Assembly: GCA_002721895.1 (NCBI GenBank)
Contig: PBLV01000018.1
Location: 1 to 30,390, forward strand
Reading direction: 5' to 3'
Source: Verrucomicrobiales bacterium
Lineage (GTDB): Bacteria > Verrucomicrobiota > Verrucomicrobiae > Limisphaerales > UBA1100
Length of the DNA stretch: 30,390 nucleotides
The translations under genes and the position numbers were made by a program. Shown here one piece after another: positions 1 to 8,145 of the stretch. Position 1 is the stretch's first letter; each line of letters starts with the position of its first letter. Below the pieces are notes generated by a model, which did no database searches, was not told the origin of the DNA, and was given only the letters and a program-made list of their open reading frames with translations.

Positions 1-1
1 C

Positions 2-628
2 AGTGCGGCCGTTGCCATCGCGCTCATGGGCGTCCTTGTCGCCTCCTTTGCCGGCACCACGCTCGACACCGCCTGCCGGCTGCAACGCTATGTTGTTCAG
101 GAACTCGCCGCCACCCTCGGCGGCAAGGCCGGCGCGGATGGCCCGCCGCCCGCCGCCCTCTTCGCCCTTTTACAAAACAAGCACGGCGCAACGATTTTCG
201 CCGTCGCCATCGCCGCCGCCATGGCCGCCATCCCGCAAGGCGGCGCCGAGTGGTCCCTCGCCAACGCCGGCAAAGGCGGCCTCACCCTCTGGCCCCTTTT
301 CGGCGCCACCAACCAACTCCTCGCCGGCCTCTCCTTCCTCGTCATCACTTTTTATCTGTGGCGCCGCGGCCGCGCCATCTGGTTTCTCGTCCTGCCCATG
401 GTCTTCATGCTCATCATGCCCATGTGGGCCATGCTCCACCAACTCTTCATCGCCCCCGGCTGGCTCAAGGCTGGCCAAGTCGATTACCTCCTCGGCGGCA
501 TCGGCCTCGCCACCATCGCCTTGGAAATCTGGATGATTGTTGAAGCCATTAAACTCTTCCCCAAGGCCAAAGGCGTGCTGGAGGAAAACGCGCTGGACCA
601 AACGGAAGGGTTGAGAGCCGAGAGTTGA
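2..628 (+). CDS. cstA: CstA-family carbon starvation / peptide transporter, C-terminal part (5' end outside window)
   Basis: The reading frame is open from base 2 and lacks its start, so only about the last 208 residues are present. CstA proteins are multi-pass inner-membrane transporters linked to peptide or pyruvate uptake under carbon limitation. The fragment carries the family-typical string SFAGTTLDTACRLQRY near its start and LWPLFGATNQLLAGL in the middle, followed by hydrophobic segments (FLVITFYLW, FLVLPMVFMLIMPMW, GIGLATIALEIWMIV) and a short charged cytoplasmic tail. The coding strand is very C-rich with many Ala/Pro codons. nadD follows after 42 bases on the same strand, with no terminator-like hairpin between them. 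Which substrate it carries cannot be told from this fragment. Confidence 0.9.
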   Translation, partial: SAAVAIALMGVLVASFAGTTLDTACRLQRYVVQELAATLGGKAGADGPPPAALFALLQNKHGATIFAVAIAAAMAAIPQGGAEWSLANAGKGGLTLWPLFGATNQLLAGLSFLVITFYLWRRGRAIWFLVLPMVFMLIMPMWAMLHQLFIAPGWLKAGQVDYLLGGIGLATIALEIWMIVEAIKLFPKAKGVLEENALDQTEGLRAES

Positions 629-670
629 TGGCTTACCCTGATGGCTGTTTACTGAATTTGGCATCTACAC

Positions 671-1249
671 ATGGCACATATCGGCATTTTCGGCGGAACT
701 TTTGATCCTGTTCACAACGGTCATTTGATGCTCGCTGACGCCGCACTGACGGAACTGCAGCTGGACCGACTTTTCCTCGTCCCCGTCGCCCAGTCTCCCT
801 TCAAGCCCGAAGACCGGCCGACCGGTAATGGCGCGCGCGTCGATCTTCTTCGGCTGGCTTTTGACGGCCGAGCAGGCTGCGCCATTGATGAACAGGAACT
901 CCGGCGCGGCGGGGCTTCCTACACCATCGACACGGTGCGGGATTTCCATGCGCGCCATCCGGAAGATGCTTTGACCTGTCTCATTGGCGCGGATCATGTC
1001 CCCACGCTTCCCGAGTGGCGGGATGCGGAGGCTTTGGCTCGATTGGCGCGATTTGCCGCGGTGCCACGCCCGGGCGAAACGCCGGTTGAGTTTCCCGCCC
1101 CTTTCCAAGGCACTTGGCTGAGGGGGACACCCATGGATGTTTCTGGCTCAGACATACGCGCCCGCATCCGTGCAGGCCGGGATTTCCAACATCTTGTTCC
1201 CTCGGCGGTTGCCGCCTCTATCAAGAATTCAAATCTTTATGCCGAATAA
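671..1249 (+). CDS. nadD: Nicotinate-nucleotide adenylyltransferase
   Basis: This enzyme adenylates nicotinate mononucleotide to deamido-NAD in the cytoplasmic NAD synthesis pathway. The 192-residue product has the normal family length. It begins with the nucleotidyltransferase signature GGTFDPVHNGH (residues 8-18, with the HxGH-type ATP-binding histidines) and ends with the second ATP-site motif SGSDIRARIRAG (about residue 156), the counterpart of the family ISSTxIR motif. The ATG at 671 gives the motif its usual distance from the N-terminus; no strong Shine-Dalgarno lies ahead of it. Its last 11 bases overlap the start of the ribosomal silencing factor gene, a common gene pair in bacteria, suggesting translational coupling. 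Confidence 0.95.
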   Translation: MAHIGIFGGTFDPVHNGHLMLADAALTELQLDRLFLVPVAQSPFKPEDRPTGNGARVDLLRLAFDGRAGCAIDEQELRRGGASYTIDTVRDFHARHPEDALTCLIGADHVPTLPEWRDAEALARLARFAAVPRPGETPVEFPAPFQGTWLRGTPMDVSGSDIRARIRAGRDFQHLVPSAVAASIKNSNLYAE

Positions 1250-1625
1250 AACCCCCGAAACTGCACCCCGACAACTGGCTATTCTCTGCGCTGAGTTGGC
1301 CGACAAGGTGAAGGCCGAGGATGTTCGCGTGCTCGATGTCCGCGGCGTCTCTGGCGTCACGGACTACTTTGTCCTCGCCACCGGCAACAACGAGCCCCAC
1401 GTCCGCGCTATCTGGAACGAGATCGCCCGCCGCACCAAGGAACTGCACCTCACCACCACCCGGAATCCCGAGGGCGCGCGCAGCGGCAAATGGGTGGTGT
1501 TGGATTTCTACGACGTCGTTGTCCACGTCCTCCATCGCGACCAGCGCACTGAGTACGATCTCGATGCCCTGTGGAACGACGCCCCCACGGTTCCCCTTCC
1601 GTTCATCGAAAAGGCCACAGCCTAA
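1239..1625 (+). CDS. rsfS: Ribosomal silencing factor RsfS/Iojap
   Basis: RsfS binds ribosomal protein uL14 and blocks subunit joining when nutrients are short. The 128-residue product shows the family landmarks: a helix with ADKVKAEDVRVLDVRG, the segment VTDYFVLATGNNEPHVRAI, then EGARSGKWVVLDFYDVVVHVLH and the closing YDLDALWNDAP. I chose the ATG at 1239 rather than an in-frame ATG at 1137 because the extra 34 residues would lie inside nadD and are not part of the family. The start overlaps the nadD stop by 11 bases. The 3' end overlaps the tail of the convergent minus-strand gene by 23 bases, leaving no room for a separate terminator. Confidence 0.93.
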   Translation: MPNKTPETAPRQLAILCAELADKVKAEDVRVLDVRGVSGVTDYFVLATGNNEPHVRAIWNEIARRTKELHLTTTRNPEGARSGKWVVLDFYDVVVHVLHRDQRTEYDLDALWNDAPTVPLPFIEKATA

Positions 1626-2199
1626 ATTCCATCTTTGCCTTGGGCTTGCGGACAGCGCGCGGCTTGCCCGGCTGGCGACAGTTCACCGCGAAATATGCCA
1701 AAAGCAGAAGTACCACGCCCCCGTAGCCTCCCTCCGAGACGCGATGCCACTTGTCGTGCTCAGCCGCAGCCTTGCCCGCATCCATGGTCACCTCCACTGC
1801 TGAATGCGCCGCGTACTTTTGTTGGAACAAATTCTCCAGCTTCGGCCGCAGCCACAACCCACCGGCCAGAACCAGCGCCGACAACAGCACAAGCAGTCCA
1901 AAGCGCCACTTGGGAAATTCCTGTTTCCCCAGCTTCCACTCCAAAAACAACAACAGGGATGCCACTCCCGCACACACAAACTGCAGTAGGTAAAATCGCT
2001 GGAAGAAAAGCTGGCCCGCCAGCCCTTTCAAATATTTTTGGTGCTCCCCTTCCCCGACAGCCACCACGGCGTTCATTTCCGGCGCCGTGAAAATTGTCAA
2101 TGCCACCACGAACATGAACACCGCCGCCCCCAGCCAAACCCCCGCGTTCAACAGGGTCAAATACCTCAAGAAACCAGCCACACCCGCAGTCTGCCCCAT
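1603..2199 (-). CDS. DUF4149/TMEM205-like membrane protein
   Basis: A 198-residue probable inner-membrane protein of unknown function. It opens with GFLRYLTLLNAGVWLGAAVFMF, the pattern of the DUF4149/TMEM205-like family. Three or four hydrophobic segments are visible: about residues 10-38, a second at LLQFVCAGVASLLLFLEW, a third at FGLLVLLSALVLAGGLWL, and a C-terminal one at GGVVLLLLAYFAV, followed by a basic tail rich in Arg/Lys/Pro. The ATG at 2199 is preferred to an upstream in-frame TTG at 2217 because it leaves a short N-terminus before the first membrane segment. It lies 42 bases downstream of the metallo-hydrolase gene on the same strand and is probably co-transcribed with it. Family assignment rests on pattern memory only. 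Confidence 0.7.
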   Translation of the reverse strand: MGQTAGVAGFLRYLTLLNAGVWLGAAVFMFVVALTIFTAPEMNAVVAVGEGEHQKYLKGLAGQLFFQRFYLLQFVCAGVASLLLFLEWKLGKQEFPKWRFGLLVLLSALVLAGGLWLRPKLENLFQQKYAAHSAVEVTMDAGKAAAEHDKWHRVSEGGYGGVVLLLLAYFAVNCRQPGKPRAVRKPKAKMEFRLWPFR

Positions 2200-2241
2200 T
2201 CGCCCGCCCGCTGCCAAGCGCCGCTTGAGGCTGACATTCGC

Positions 2242-4098
2242 TTATTCCACGTGGATCAAGGCCTCCTGCCAATCACGCATTTGCATGCCTTCCGAGTCTA
2301 CATCAGCCGTCACCACATACGTCCCCACTGTTCGGGGCACACGCACGAGCACTTTCACTGCCCCATTTTGTCTGGAGTCGAGTTCGATGGTCTTTGGCTT
2401 GGACAAAATTTCCACGCCCCGCCAGCCGCGCGGCGTGACCTTGAACACCCGCCGCCCCGGTGAATGGTTGGATATCCGAACCTCCAATTCCCGCAATGCT
2501 CCTGGCTTGGCCGTCGAGCCGTAGGGATAGAATGTCGACCACCGCTCATCGATTCCATAATTGGGATCATCCCACGGAAACAACTCCCGCAATATTTCCA
2601 CCCGCGCCGCATATTGCTTTTCCAGGTAATCCAGTTCCCCATCCGAAAATTTAAACACAAACGGGACGTGCTCATTGATCAGCCAATAGTCCTCCTTCAT
2701 CTCCCGGAGGATTTTGAAGCAGCGCGGATACCCCGTATCCGCATGCACCAAGTTGCGGTTCAACAGGCAATAGTCATCGATACCCGAGGGGGCAAAAGAA
2801 TCCCCAATGAAAAATACCGGCTTCTCGCCCGGTCGCTTCGCCAGCAGCCCCCCATGATAAAACATCTGCCCCGGATAAAATCGAAACGTGAATTCATACT
2901 CGTTCCATTTCATCCGCGCCCCATCCTTCATCCCCTTCACGTCCCTGATGGCATTCTCCGTGAGCCCCGGCATCAGGTAGTTCCCCGGTTGCTCGAGAAT
3001 ATCCTCGTACTCCTCCGTCGCGTACACAGGACACTTGAAGAACTCCGCCGCCGCCTTCACCATCTGCGAATGGTCGTCATGAGTGTGTGTGACAAAAATC
3101 CCATCAATCTTTTTCACCAGCCCCTTCTTCACCACATCTTTCACGAAATCGAGCTGCCGCTGCCCCCCGCAATCCAGCAGGAAACCATGCCCATTGTCCG
3201 CCACGATGATCCGGCTTGTTGAGAACTGCAGAATCCAGTCCGGCTTCTCCACGTGCAGACAATATGGCATCAGGTCAATCTTTGCCCCCTTACCCAGCAC
3301 CCGCTCTCCACAAATCTTCATCCGCTCCTCCTTAAAATACCAATGCAACGCATTCGTCGAGAGGTAGTTTTTATAAAGCGCCTGCACGCGCGCAACGAGC
3401 TTGTCAATTGCCGCCGCGGGATTCCGCACTACCGGCCCGCGCGCCGGCACCAACACATCCGGCTTCGCCGCTCTCACCTTGCGCAAACTCTCCACCAAAT
3501 CCGCCAATCGCGCTCCATACCCGTGATATCCTCCAACCTTGGCTTCCGGGATTGCATCCTGAAAACTATACAAATCGAACAATTTTCCATCCCCATAAAT
3601 CAAGTCTCCCGTAAACGCCACCCGCCGCTTACCCACATTCATCAAATAGGACACCGCCCCGCGCGTAAACCCAGGCGTTGCCAAAACTTTGAACTCCAGT
3701 CCACGCCACGAAATCACCTCTCCATCCTTCACCCAGCGATCCACTTTCAATGGTTCAACCAGCACTTTGGTCGATTGTTGCGTGTAGTAATGGAACCGTT
3801 TCGTCCAATGCCCATCCCAATAAGCCTTCGTCTCCCCAAAAAAGTCCTTCTCCCCAGCCGGTGCCACGATTCCCCCCTTGGCTTCCAAGGCTGCCGTCAC
3901 CACATCTCTTCGATGATGCGTCAAGAGAACCGTCTCCCCTCCCCCCCGGTACACCGAAAGTGCCTTGCCGCCCCGCTGTATCGTCACCTCATTCACCGCC
4001 CCCAATTTCACCGAGCAACCCGGGACCACCTCCACCACTCTCGCAAATAACGCGCTCGACCCGATGGCCAAACAAACCAAAGCAACCAATTTCTTCAT
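2242..4098 (-). CDS. Exported tandem metallo-beta-lactamase-fold hydrolase with C-terminal beta-sandwich
   Basis: A 618-residue protein with a clear signal peptide (MKKLVALVCLAIGSSALFA). The start at 4098 is chosen for that signal peptide and for an AGGTG ribosome-binding site 7 bases upstream; an open frame continues to 4305 but has no such support. Residues about 25-240 form one metallo-beta-lactamase-like unit (THHRRDV at 60-66, TPGFTRG at 141-147, FTGD at 162-165), and about 270-490 a second with an intact metal motif HTHDDH at 338-343, IGDS at 431 and HVP at 477. In the first unit the third and sixth positions of HxHxDH and the His of TPGHT are lost, so only the second is likely catalytic. 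Residues 530-618 resemble an Ig-like domain. The substrate is unknown. It shares a minus-strand operon with the DUF4149-like gene. Confidence 0.85.
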   Translation of the reverse strand: MKKLVALVCLAIGSSALFARVVEVVPGCSVKLGAVNEVTIQRGGKALSVYRGGGETVLLTHHRRDVVTAALEAKGGIVAPAGEKDFFGETKAYWDGHWTKRFHYYTQQSTKVLVEPLKVDRWVKDGEVISWRGLEFKVLATPGFTRGAVSYLMNVGKRRVAFTGDLIYGDGKLFDLYSFQDAIPEAKVGGYHGYGARLADLVESLRKVRAAKPDVLVPARGPVVRNPAAAIDKLVARVQALYKNYLSTNALHWYFKEERMKICGERVLGKGAKIDLMPYCLHVEKPDWILQFSTSRIIVADNGHGFLLDCGGQRQLDFVKDVVKKGLVKKIDGIFVTHTHDDHSQMVKAAAEFFKCPVYATEEYEDILEQPGNYLMPGLTENAIRDVKGMKDGARMKWNEYEFTFRFYPGQMFYHGGLLAKRPGEKPVFFIGDSFAPSGIDDYCLLNRNLVHADTGYPRCFKILREMKEDYWLINEHVPFVFKFSDGELDYLEKQYAARVEILRELFPWDDPNYGIDERWSTFYPYGSTAKPGALRELEVRISNHSPGRRVFKVTPRGWRGVEILSKPKTIELDSRQNGAVKVLVRVPRTVGTYVVTADVDSEGMQMRDWQEALIHVE

Positions 4099-4198
4099 AA
4101 GCAACACCTGTGATTTCCCCGACCCTACCGCCCGCTCTCCGAAATGCAATCGATGAAATACGCCCAATTCATGATTGCGAGGGGTTGACAAGCAAGGC

Positions 4199-5209
4199 AT
4201 GAATGCGCCCGCGATGAGCGAGTCCAGCGAAACCCTTGAGCCCTTGGAAGACGTTCCCATCCGGCCATTGCGGGGCATTGGGTTGGCCCGAATCCTGAAC
4301 TCCATTTTTCGCTTAAACCGGAAATGGCATCCACTTATTTCCTGCTTAAACCCAAGCCGTGATCTCGTGCGAATCCCCTTTGCGGGGGCTGAACTTGTTC
4401 ATCCTGCGGCTTGGCGCAAGGAACTCACCGCCTACCTTCTCGCCGGTGAAAACACCGTCCCAGAATTTAAGTTGTTGCACCGGCTCTGCAACGATTTGCA
4501 GTCCGGCACCATTGTTGATGTCGGCGCAAACATGGGGCTATACGTGCTGCTCGCGCGTTCCATCACCTCTGCACCCATCGTAGCCTTCGAGCCCGTTCCT
4601 TTTCTCTTCGACCTAATGCGACGTAATATCCAACACAATCAATTTAGGAATGTTGACGCACGCCGACAGGCATGCGGCGCGCAGTCCGGGGAAATCCAAC
4701 TGGCCGCACACATGAATGCCGCCATCATTCCTTCATCCAAGGAATTAAACACGCCGCACAGCTCCGGCGTGTTTAACGCTGATGCCCTTGCCGCAAAAAC
4801 AGAAGATCGTTTGGCCAATGCTCCCCTAGTGACTCTGGATGAGGCCTTGGGCGAGCAAGCCATCTCACTCATCAAGATTGATTGTGAAGGCTATGAACTG
4901 GAAGTTTTGCGCGGGGCCCGGACAATTTTGGAACGAGATCGGCCGAGGCTCTTCATTGAGGTTCATCCGGCGCTGCTCAACAACTACCAAAGTTCCGTTG
5001 ATGAACTGTTGGATCTCTTGGCACCACAGTACAAAATGGAATTTTGGGATTTTGAGCAAGCCCGGCACGTCTCGAAAATCGCACGCAGTTGGCGAAAACA
5101 CCGCCCCAACCCCGGCCTTGGCCTTCCCGGCAGGAAAGCATTTGTTGAGACCTGCACCACAAGGCCAGTGCCCGTTCAACTTTACCTCATTGCCATTCCC
5201 CGTACCTGA
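4199..5209 (+). CDS. FkbM-family SAM-dependent methyltransferase (first copy)
   Basis: FkbM-type enzymes O-methylate sugars or polyketides using S-adenosylmethionine. The 336-residue product shows the SAM-binding motif VDVGANMG (residues 106-113), the acidic motif FEP (130-132) and the FkbM signature KIDCEGYE (226-233), followed by IEVHP. The first 100 residues are an extra N-terminal part ahead of the catalytic fold. The ATG at 4199 is taken; a TTG at 4175 and an ATG at 4214 are alternatives, and none has an ideal ribosome-binding site. It is divergent from the metallo-hydrolase, with about 100 bases between the start codons. It opens the plus-strand glycan gene set. A perfect 12-base inverted repeat lies inside it at 4745-4776. 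Confidence 0.88.
   Translation: MNAPAMSESSETLEPLEDVPIRPLRGIGLARILNSIFRLNRKWHPLISCLNPSRDLVRIPFAGAELVHPAAWRKELTAYLLAGENTVPEFKLLHRLCNDLQSGTIVDVGANMGLYVLLARSITSAPIVAFEPVPFLFDLMRRNIQHNQFRNVDARRQACGAQSGEIQLAAHMNAAIIPSSKELNTPHSSGVFNADALAAKTEDRLANAPLVTLDEALGEQAISLIKIDCEGYELEVLRGARTILERDRPRLFIEVHPALLNNYQSSVDELLDLLAPQYKMEFWDFEQARHVSKIARSWRKHRPNPGLGLPGRKAFVETCTTRPVPVQLYLIAIPRT
4745..4776. repeat. Perfect 12-base inverted repeat inside the FkbM gene
   Basis: TTAAACACGCCG at 4745-4756 is followed after an 8-base loop by its exact reverse complement at 4765-4776. It lies within the coding sequence and encodes roughly residues 183-193 of the methyltransferase. There is no T-run after either arm, so it does not look like an intrinsic terminator on either strand. 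It could affect mRNA folding or be chance. Confidence 0.8.
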
Positions 5210-5215
5210 TTGGAA

Positions 5216-5245
5216 TTGAATTTCTCCTTCAAATATCTGTATAAG
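5216..5245 (+). promoter_or_regulatory. Candidate sigma-70-type promoter before the O-antigen-ligase-like gene
   Basis: TTGAAT at 5216-5221 and TATAAG at 5240-5245 match the -35 and -10 consensus at four and five of six positions with an 18-base spacer. They lie in a locally A+T-rich stretch between two genes. A start near 5252 would give a leader of about 30 bases before the ATG at 5283. The promoter consensus of this organism is unknown, so this is only a candidate. Confidence 0.4.
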
Positions 5246-5282
5246 TCCGGCCTTGGACGGGGGGGAGCACAAACAGAAAAGC

Positions 5283-6572
5283 ATGGCAACCAACGTGTCC
5301 GCTTCCTTCGATGGTCATTGGTTGCCTTGGATGACCATCTTGGGACTCGGTTGTCTGGCGGTTGGCATTTTTGTTTCTCCAGGAATCTGCGCAGGCTACC
5401 ACATCCTGCTGTTCATTCCCGGCGCATGGATCGCGTTTAAGGAACTTCAAGAACACGGCTGCAACGCCCTGCCGGCCAGCAGTTGGGCATTGTTGGGACT
5501 CGTCGCTTACGGAATCATCGCCACGCTAGCAAACTGGAATGAACTCCAAGACCCAGCCCGCAGCCTCGGTAAACTCAAATACTTTGCCATGGCCGTACTG
5601 GGCCTGTTCGCCCTGCGCCACGCTGCGCGCAGCAGAGTTATGACGCAAGCCCGACTCCGGCAGATAGCCAACTTGTTCCTCATTTCCATTATTGCGTCCG
5701 TAACCTACGGACTGGTCGCTACGATGGCCAACATCGACCTCCTCACGTTTGCTCCACCCGAGGGCGATCGGACAGGCGGTTTCACCGGCACCATGCGTTT
5801 CGGCTACGGCATGGCCATGGTTCTGGTTGCCTTGGTTGGGCTGCGTCTTCACACAGGTGGCTCTCACCCCTGTTTTCATCAAAACCTGTTATCATGGGCC
5901 ATCGGACTTGGTGCCATTGGCTTAATTCTCACCCAAACAAGGGGCGCATTGCTGGGATGTCTATGTGGGTTACCCTTGGCGTTATACCTTCACCGGCCCA
6001 AGGCAGGAATTTGGATGGGCATTGCCAGTACGATAATCGCATCGATTTTGTTGATCGGAAACATCTTGGGAGAAGAAAGGATCAGTCGGATTCTCACAGG
6101 CAAATCGAAGGACATTCCAACGCGTTTCTTTCGCGGACTGGAAGGCGACCAGCGTCTTTCCCTGTACAAAGCCGGATTGAAAGGTATCCAAGAACGACCG
6201 TTTCTCGGCCATGGCATGATTGGTTTCCCCAAGCATATCCGGTCCATCAAGGAAAGATACGGCATTGCCTATCCGGACGGCGAAGCATCGCATGCTCATA
6301 ACACATTCATAGATACAGCCGCCAATCTCGGCCTTCCCGGCCTGGCCGCACTATTGGCATGGCTCTCGTTCTGGGGCATTGAATCCTGGCGGCGCGGTGG
6401 ATGTGCACGCCGATGTGTCGTACCCTTACTGGTCGTTTTTATTGTGGCGGGCCAATTTGAGTACTATTTTGATGCCAACAACTCCTTCCTAATCTTTGCC
6501 CTTTACTCCCTCTCTAATGTGCCAGATTTTCCCGCAGACAACCCCGTGCCTAAGGTAATCGAACAAACATGA
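5283..6572 (+). CDS. O-antigen ligase / polymerase-like (Wzy_C family) membrane protein
   Basis: A 429-residue polytopic inner-membrane protein with about ten hydrophobic segments. Family members either join O-antigen to lipid A-core (WaaL) or polymerise repeat units (Wzy) in the periplasm. Visible landmarks are GDRTGGFTGTMRFGYGM before a central membrane segment, LTQTRGALLG, the periplasmic loop with GHGMIGFPKH, and HAHNTFIDTAANLGLPGLAALL, the conserved His/Asn segment of the Wzy_C domain. The ATG at 5283 is preferred to a TTG at 5253; a G-rich stretch at 5259-5267 lies upstream. The gene ends in a 4-base ATGA overlap with the next glycosyltransferase. Ligase versus polymerase cannot be decided from sequence, though the nearby core-type transferases favour ligase. 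Confidence 0.85.
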   Translation: MATNVSASFDGHWLPWMTILGLGCLAVGIFVSPGICAGYHILLFIPGAWIAFKELQEHGCNALPASSWALLGLVAYGIIATLANWNELQDPARSLGKLKYFAMAVLGLFALRHAARSRVMTQARLRQIANLFLISIIASVTYGLVATMANIDLLTFAPPEGDRTGGFTGTMRFGYGMAMVLVALVGLRLHTGGSHPCFHQNLLSWAIGLGAIGLILTQTRGALLGCLCGLPLALYLHRPKAGIWMGIASTIIASILLIGNILGEERISRILTGKSKDIPTRFFRGLEGDQRLSLYKAGLKGIQERPFLGHGMIGFPKHIRSIKERYGIAYPDGEASHAHNTFIDTAANLGLPGLAALLAWLSFWGIESWRRGGCARRCVVPLLVVFIVAGQFEYYFDANNSFLIFALYSLSNVPDFPADNPVPKVIEQT

Positions 6573-7342
6573 GTGCCAAAATTTCCGCCTTCATTCTGGC
6601 TTACAATTCCGAGTCGCAAATTGGCGCTGCGCTGGAGAGCCTTCAATGGGCGGACGAGATTGTGGTCGTCGATTCCCACAGCACCGACCGGACTGCCGCC
6701 ATCGCGGCCGAGCATGGCGCCCGGGTCGTTCAAGAAGACTTTAATGGCTTCGGCCGTCTGCGCAACGCCGGCATCACACACACCCGACACGATTGGATCT
6801 TCAGTCTGGACACGGATGAACGCTGCACCCCTGAAGCCCGCGATGAGATTCTGGCCATCGCCAATGATCCGGGTTCCGCCGACGCCTACCACACTCCGCG
6901 CCGCAACTATTTCATGGGCCAGTTCATTCGTTACGGCGGTTGGTATCCCAATTTTCGTCAACCCCAACTCTTTCGGCGAGGCAAGCTGACCTTTCCGGAA
7001 AACGACCTGGTACATGAGGGTTTCTGTCTCGACGGCCGCCTTTCGGAAATGCAATGCCCCATCGAACAGGAACCATTCGAGACCCTCTCAGACGTCCTGT
7101 ACAAGGCCAATCGATATTCCTCGCTCAGCGCCGAGAAGCTGGCACGCGATAAAACCCGTACCGGCCCTTTGGGTGCCCTGGGTCATGGGATAGGCATGTT
7201 CCTGAAAATGTATTTCCTGCGCTTGGGTTTCCTAGATGGCTGGCCCGGCTTCATTATTGCCTGGAGCAACCTTGAGGGCACGTTTTACAAGTACGCCAAG
7301 CTTGCTGAGTTGAACCGCAAGGGCCGCCAACGAGGTGAATGA
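6569..7342 (+). CDS. Glycosyltransferase family 2, WaaE/KdtX-like (LPS core type)
   Basis: A 257-residue cytoplasmic GT-A enzyme that would transfer a sugar from a nucleotide sugar to an LPS-core acceptor. It begins with ISAFILAYNSE, has VVDSHSTDRT (around residues 33-42) for nucleotide binding, and DTDE at 81-84 as the metal-binding DxD motif. GGWYPNFRQPQLFRRG and the C-terminal LRLGFLDGWPGFIIAW are typical of the WaaE/KdtX subgroup, whose members add beta-glucose to heptose I. The start overlaps the preceding stop as ATGA, and the end overlaps the next gene the same way, so translation is probably coupled. A paralogue of the same subgroup lies at 20829-21596. The exact sugar is not known. 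Confidence 0.88.
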   Translation: MSAKISAFILAYNSESQIGAALESLQWADEIVVVDSHSTDRTAAIAAEHGARVVQEDFNGFGRLRNAGITHTRHDWIFSLDTDERCTPEARDEILAIANDPGSADAYHTPRRNYFMGQFIRYGGWYPNFRQPQLFRRGKLTFPENDLVHEGFCLDGRLSEMQCPIEQEPFETLSDVLYKANRYSSLSAEKLARDKTRTGPLGALGHGIGMFLKMYFLRLGFLDGWPGFIIAWSNLEGTFYKYAKLAELNRKGRQRGE

Positions 7343-8145
7343 CCATGGCCACACCGGATCCCAGCCTGATTGTCAGCACCTACAACCAAGCCGGCCCGCT
7401 GGCCCACGTTCTGGCCGGCGTTGCGTTGCAAACCCAGCGACCGCGCGAAGTCCTCATCGCCGATGACGGCTCCAACAAGGAAACCGCCCAAGTCATTAAA
7501 AACTGGAGCCACCGCCTCCCCCCTCTGCAGCACGTCTGGCATGAAGACCAGGGATTTCGTAAGACAGTCATTTTAAACGAAGCCATCGCCCGCGCCCAAG
7601 GCAACTACATCCTGCTCCTTGATGGAGATTGTGTGCCGCATCCGCGTTTCGTCGAGGACCATGCCGCCCTCGCCGAGGCCGACTGCTGGGTGCAGGGCCG
7701 CCGAAGTTTCATCAACGAAACGAATGTGGAGGATTATGCCACGGGCGGTCCCAGCTTCCTATCCTTGTGGCTGCGGGCGCGAGCTAGCGGCCTGTTCAAG
7801 GGCATCCGGTGGCCTTTCCACTGGGTTCAGCGCAGCCAAGCCATCCGCGGCATCATCGGCTGCAACATGGGCATTTGGCGCGAAGACCTGGTCGCCATCA
7901 ATGGTTTTGACGAATCTTATCACGGCTGGGGTCTGGAGGATTCGGACGTTGGCATTCGGCTCTACCACCTCGGCCGCGACCGCAAGCTGGTTTACGGACG
8001 GGCCATTATCCATCATCTTAATCATGGCCAACTTTCCCGCGACCGCCTTTCCGTCAACCAAGCTAAACTCCATGAGGTCACGAAAAATCGCACCGTAAAA
8101 TGTGCCCACGGTATCGATGCCCATCTTCAGCAGCGAACGGCATGA
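7339..8145 (+). CDS. Glycosyltransferase family 2 with galactosyltransferase-type C-terminal region
   Basis: A 268-residue GT-A enzyme. It carries LIVSTYNQAG at the N-terminus, ADDGS at 41-45, DGDC at 95-98 (DxD metal site), and GCNMGIWREDLVAINGFDE followed by GWGLEDSD at 196-203, the acidic motif of the galactosyltransferase/chondroitin-synthase-like C-terminal region (catalytic base). It has no membrane segment, so it acts on the cytoplasmic face. The start is ATG 7339 in an ATGA overlap; an ATG six bases downstream is equally possible. It ends in another ATGA overlap with a GT4 gene, placing it in the middle of the coupled chain. Donor and acceptor are not known. Confidence 0.87.
   Translation: MTMATPDPSLIVSTYNQAGPLAHVLAGVALQTQRPREVLIADDGSNKETAQVIKNWSHRLPPLQHVWHEDQGFRKTVILNEAIARAQGNYILLLDGDCVPHPRFVEDHAALAEADCWVQGRRSFINETNVEDYATGGPSFLSLWLRARASGLFKGIRWPFHWVQRSQAIRGIIGCNMGIWREDLVAINGFDESYHGWGLEDSDVGIRLYHLGRDRKLVYGRAIIHHLNHGQLSRDRLSVNQAKLHEVTKNRTVKCAHGIDAHLQQRTA

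Noticed and set aside
3..536. Plus-strand frame rich in Ser/Pro overlapping the CstA fragment
   Set aside because: Composition is that of a shifted frame in C-rich DNA, while the overlapping frame carries the CstA family motifs.
2464..4050. Several plus-strand frames opposite the metallo-hydrolase gene
   Set aside because: They are antisense shadows with Pro/His/Arg-rich sequence and no family features, and the minus-strand frame has a signal peptide and metal motif.
4185..4190. Perfect TTGACA near the FkbM start as a -35 box
   Set aside because: It lies only 9 bases before the chosen ATG, and nothing like a -10 box occurs 16-18 bases downstream.
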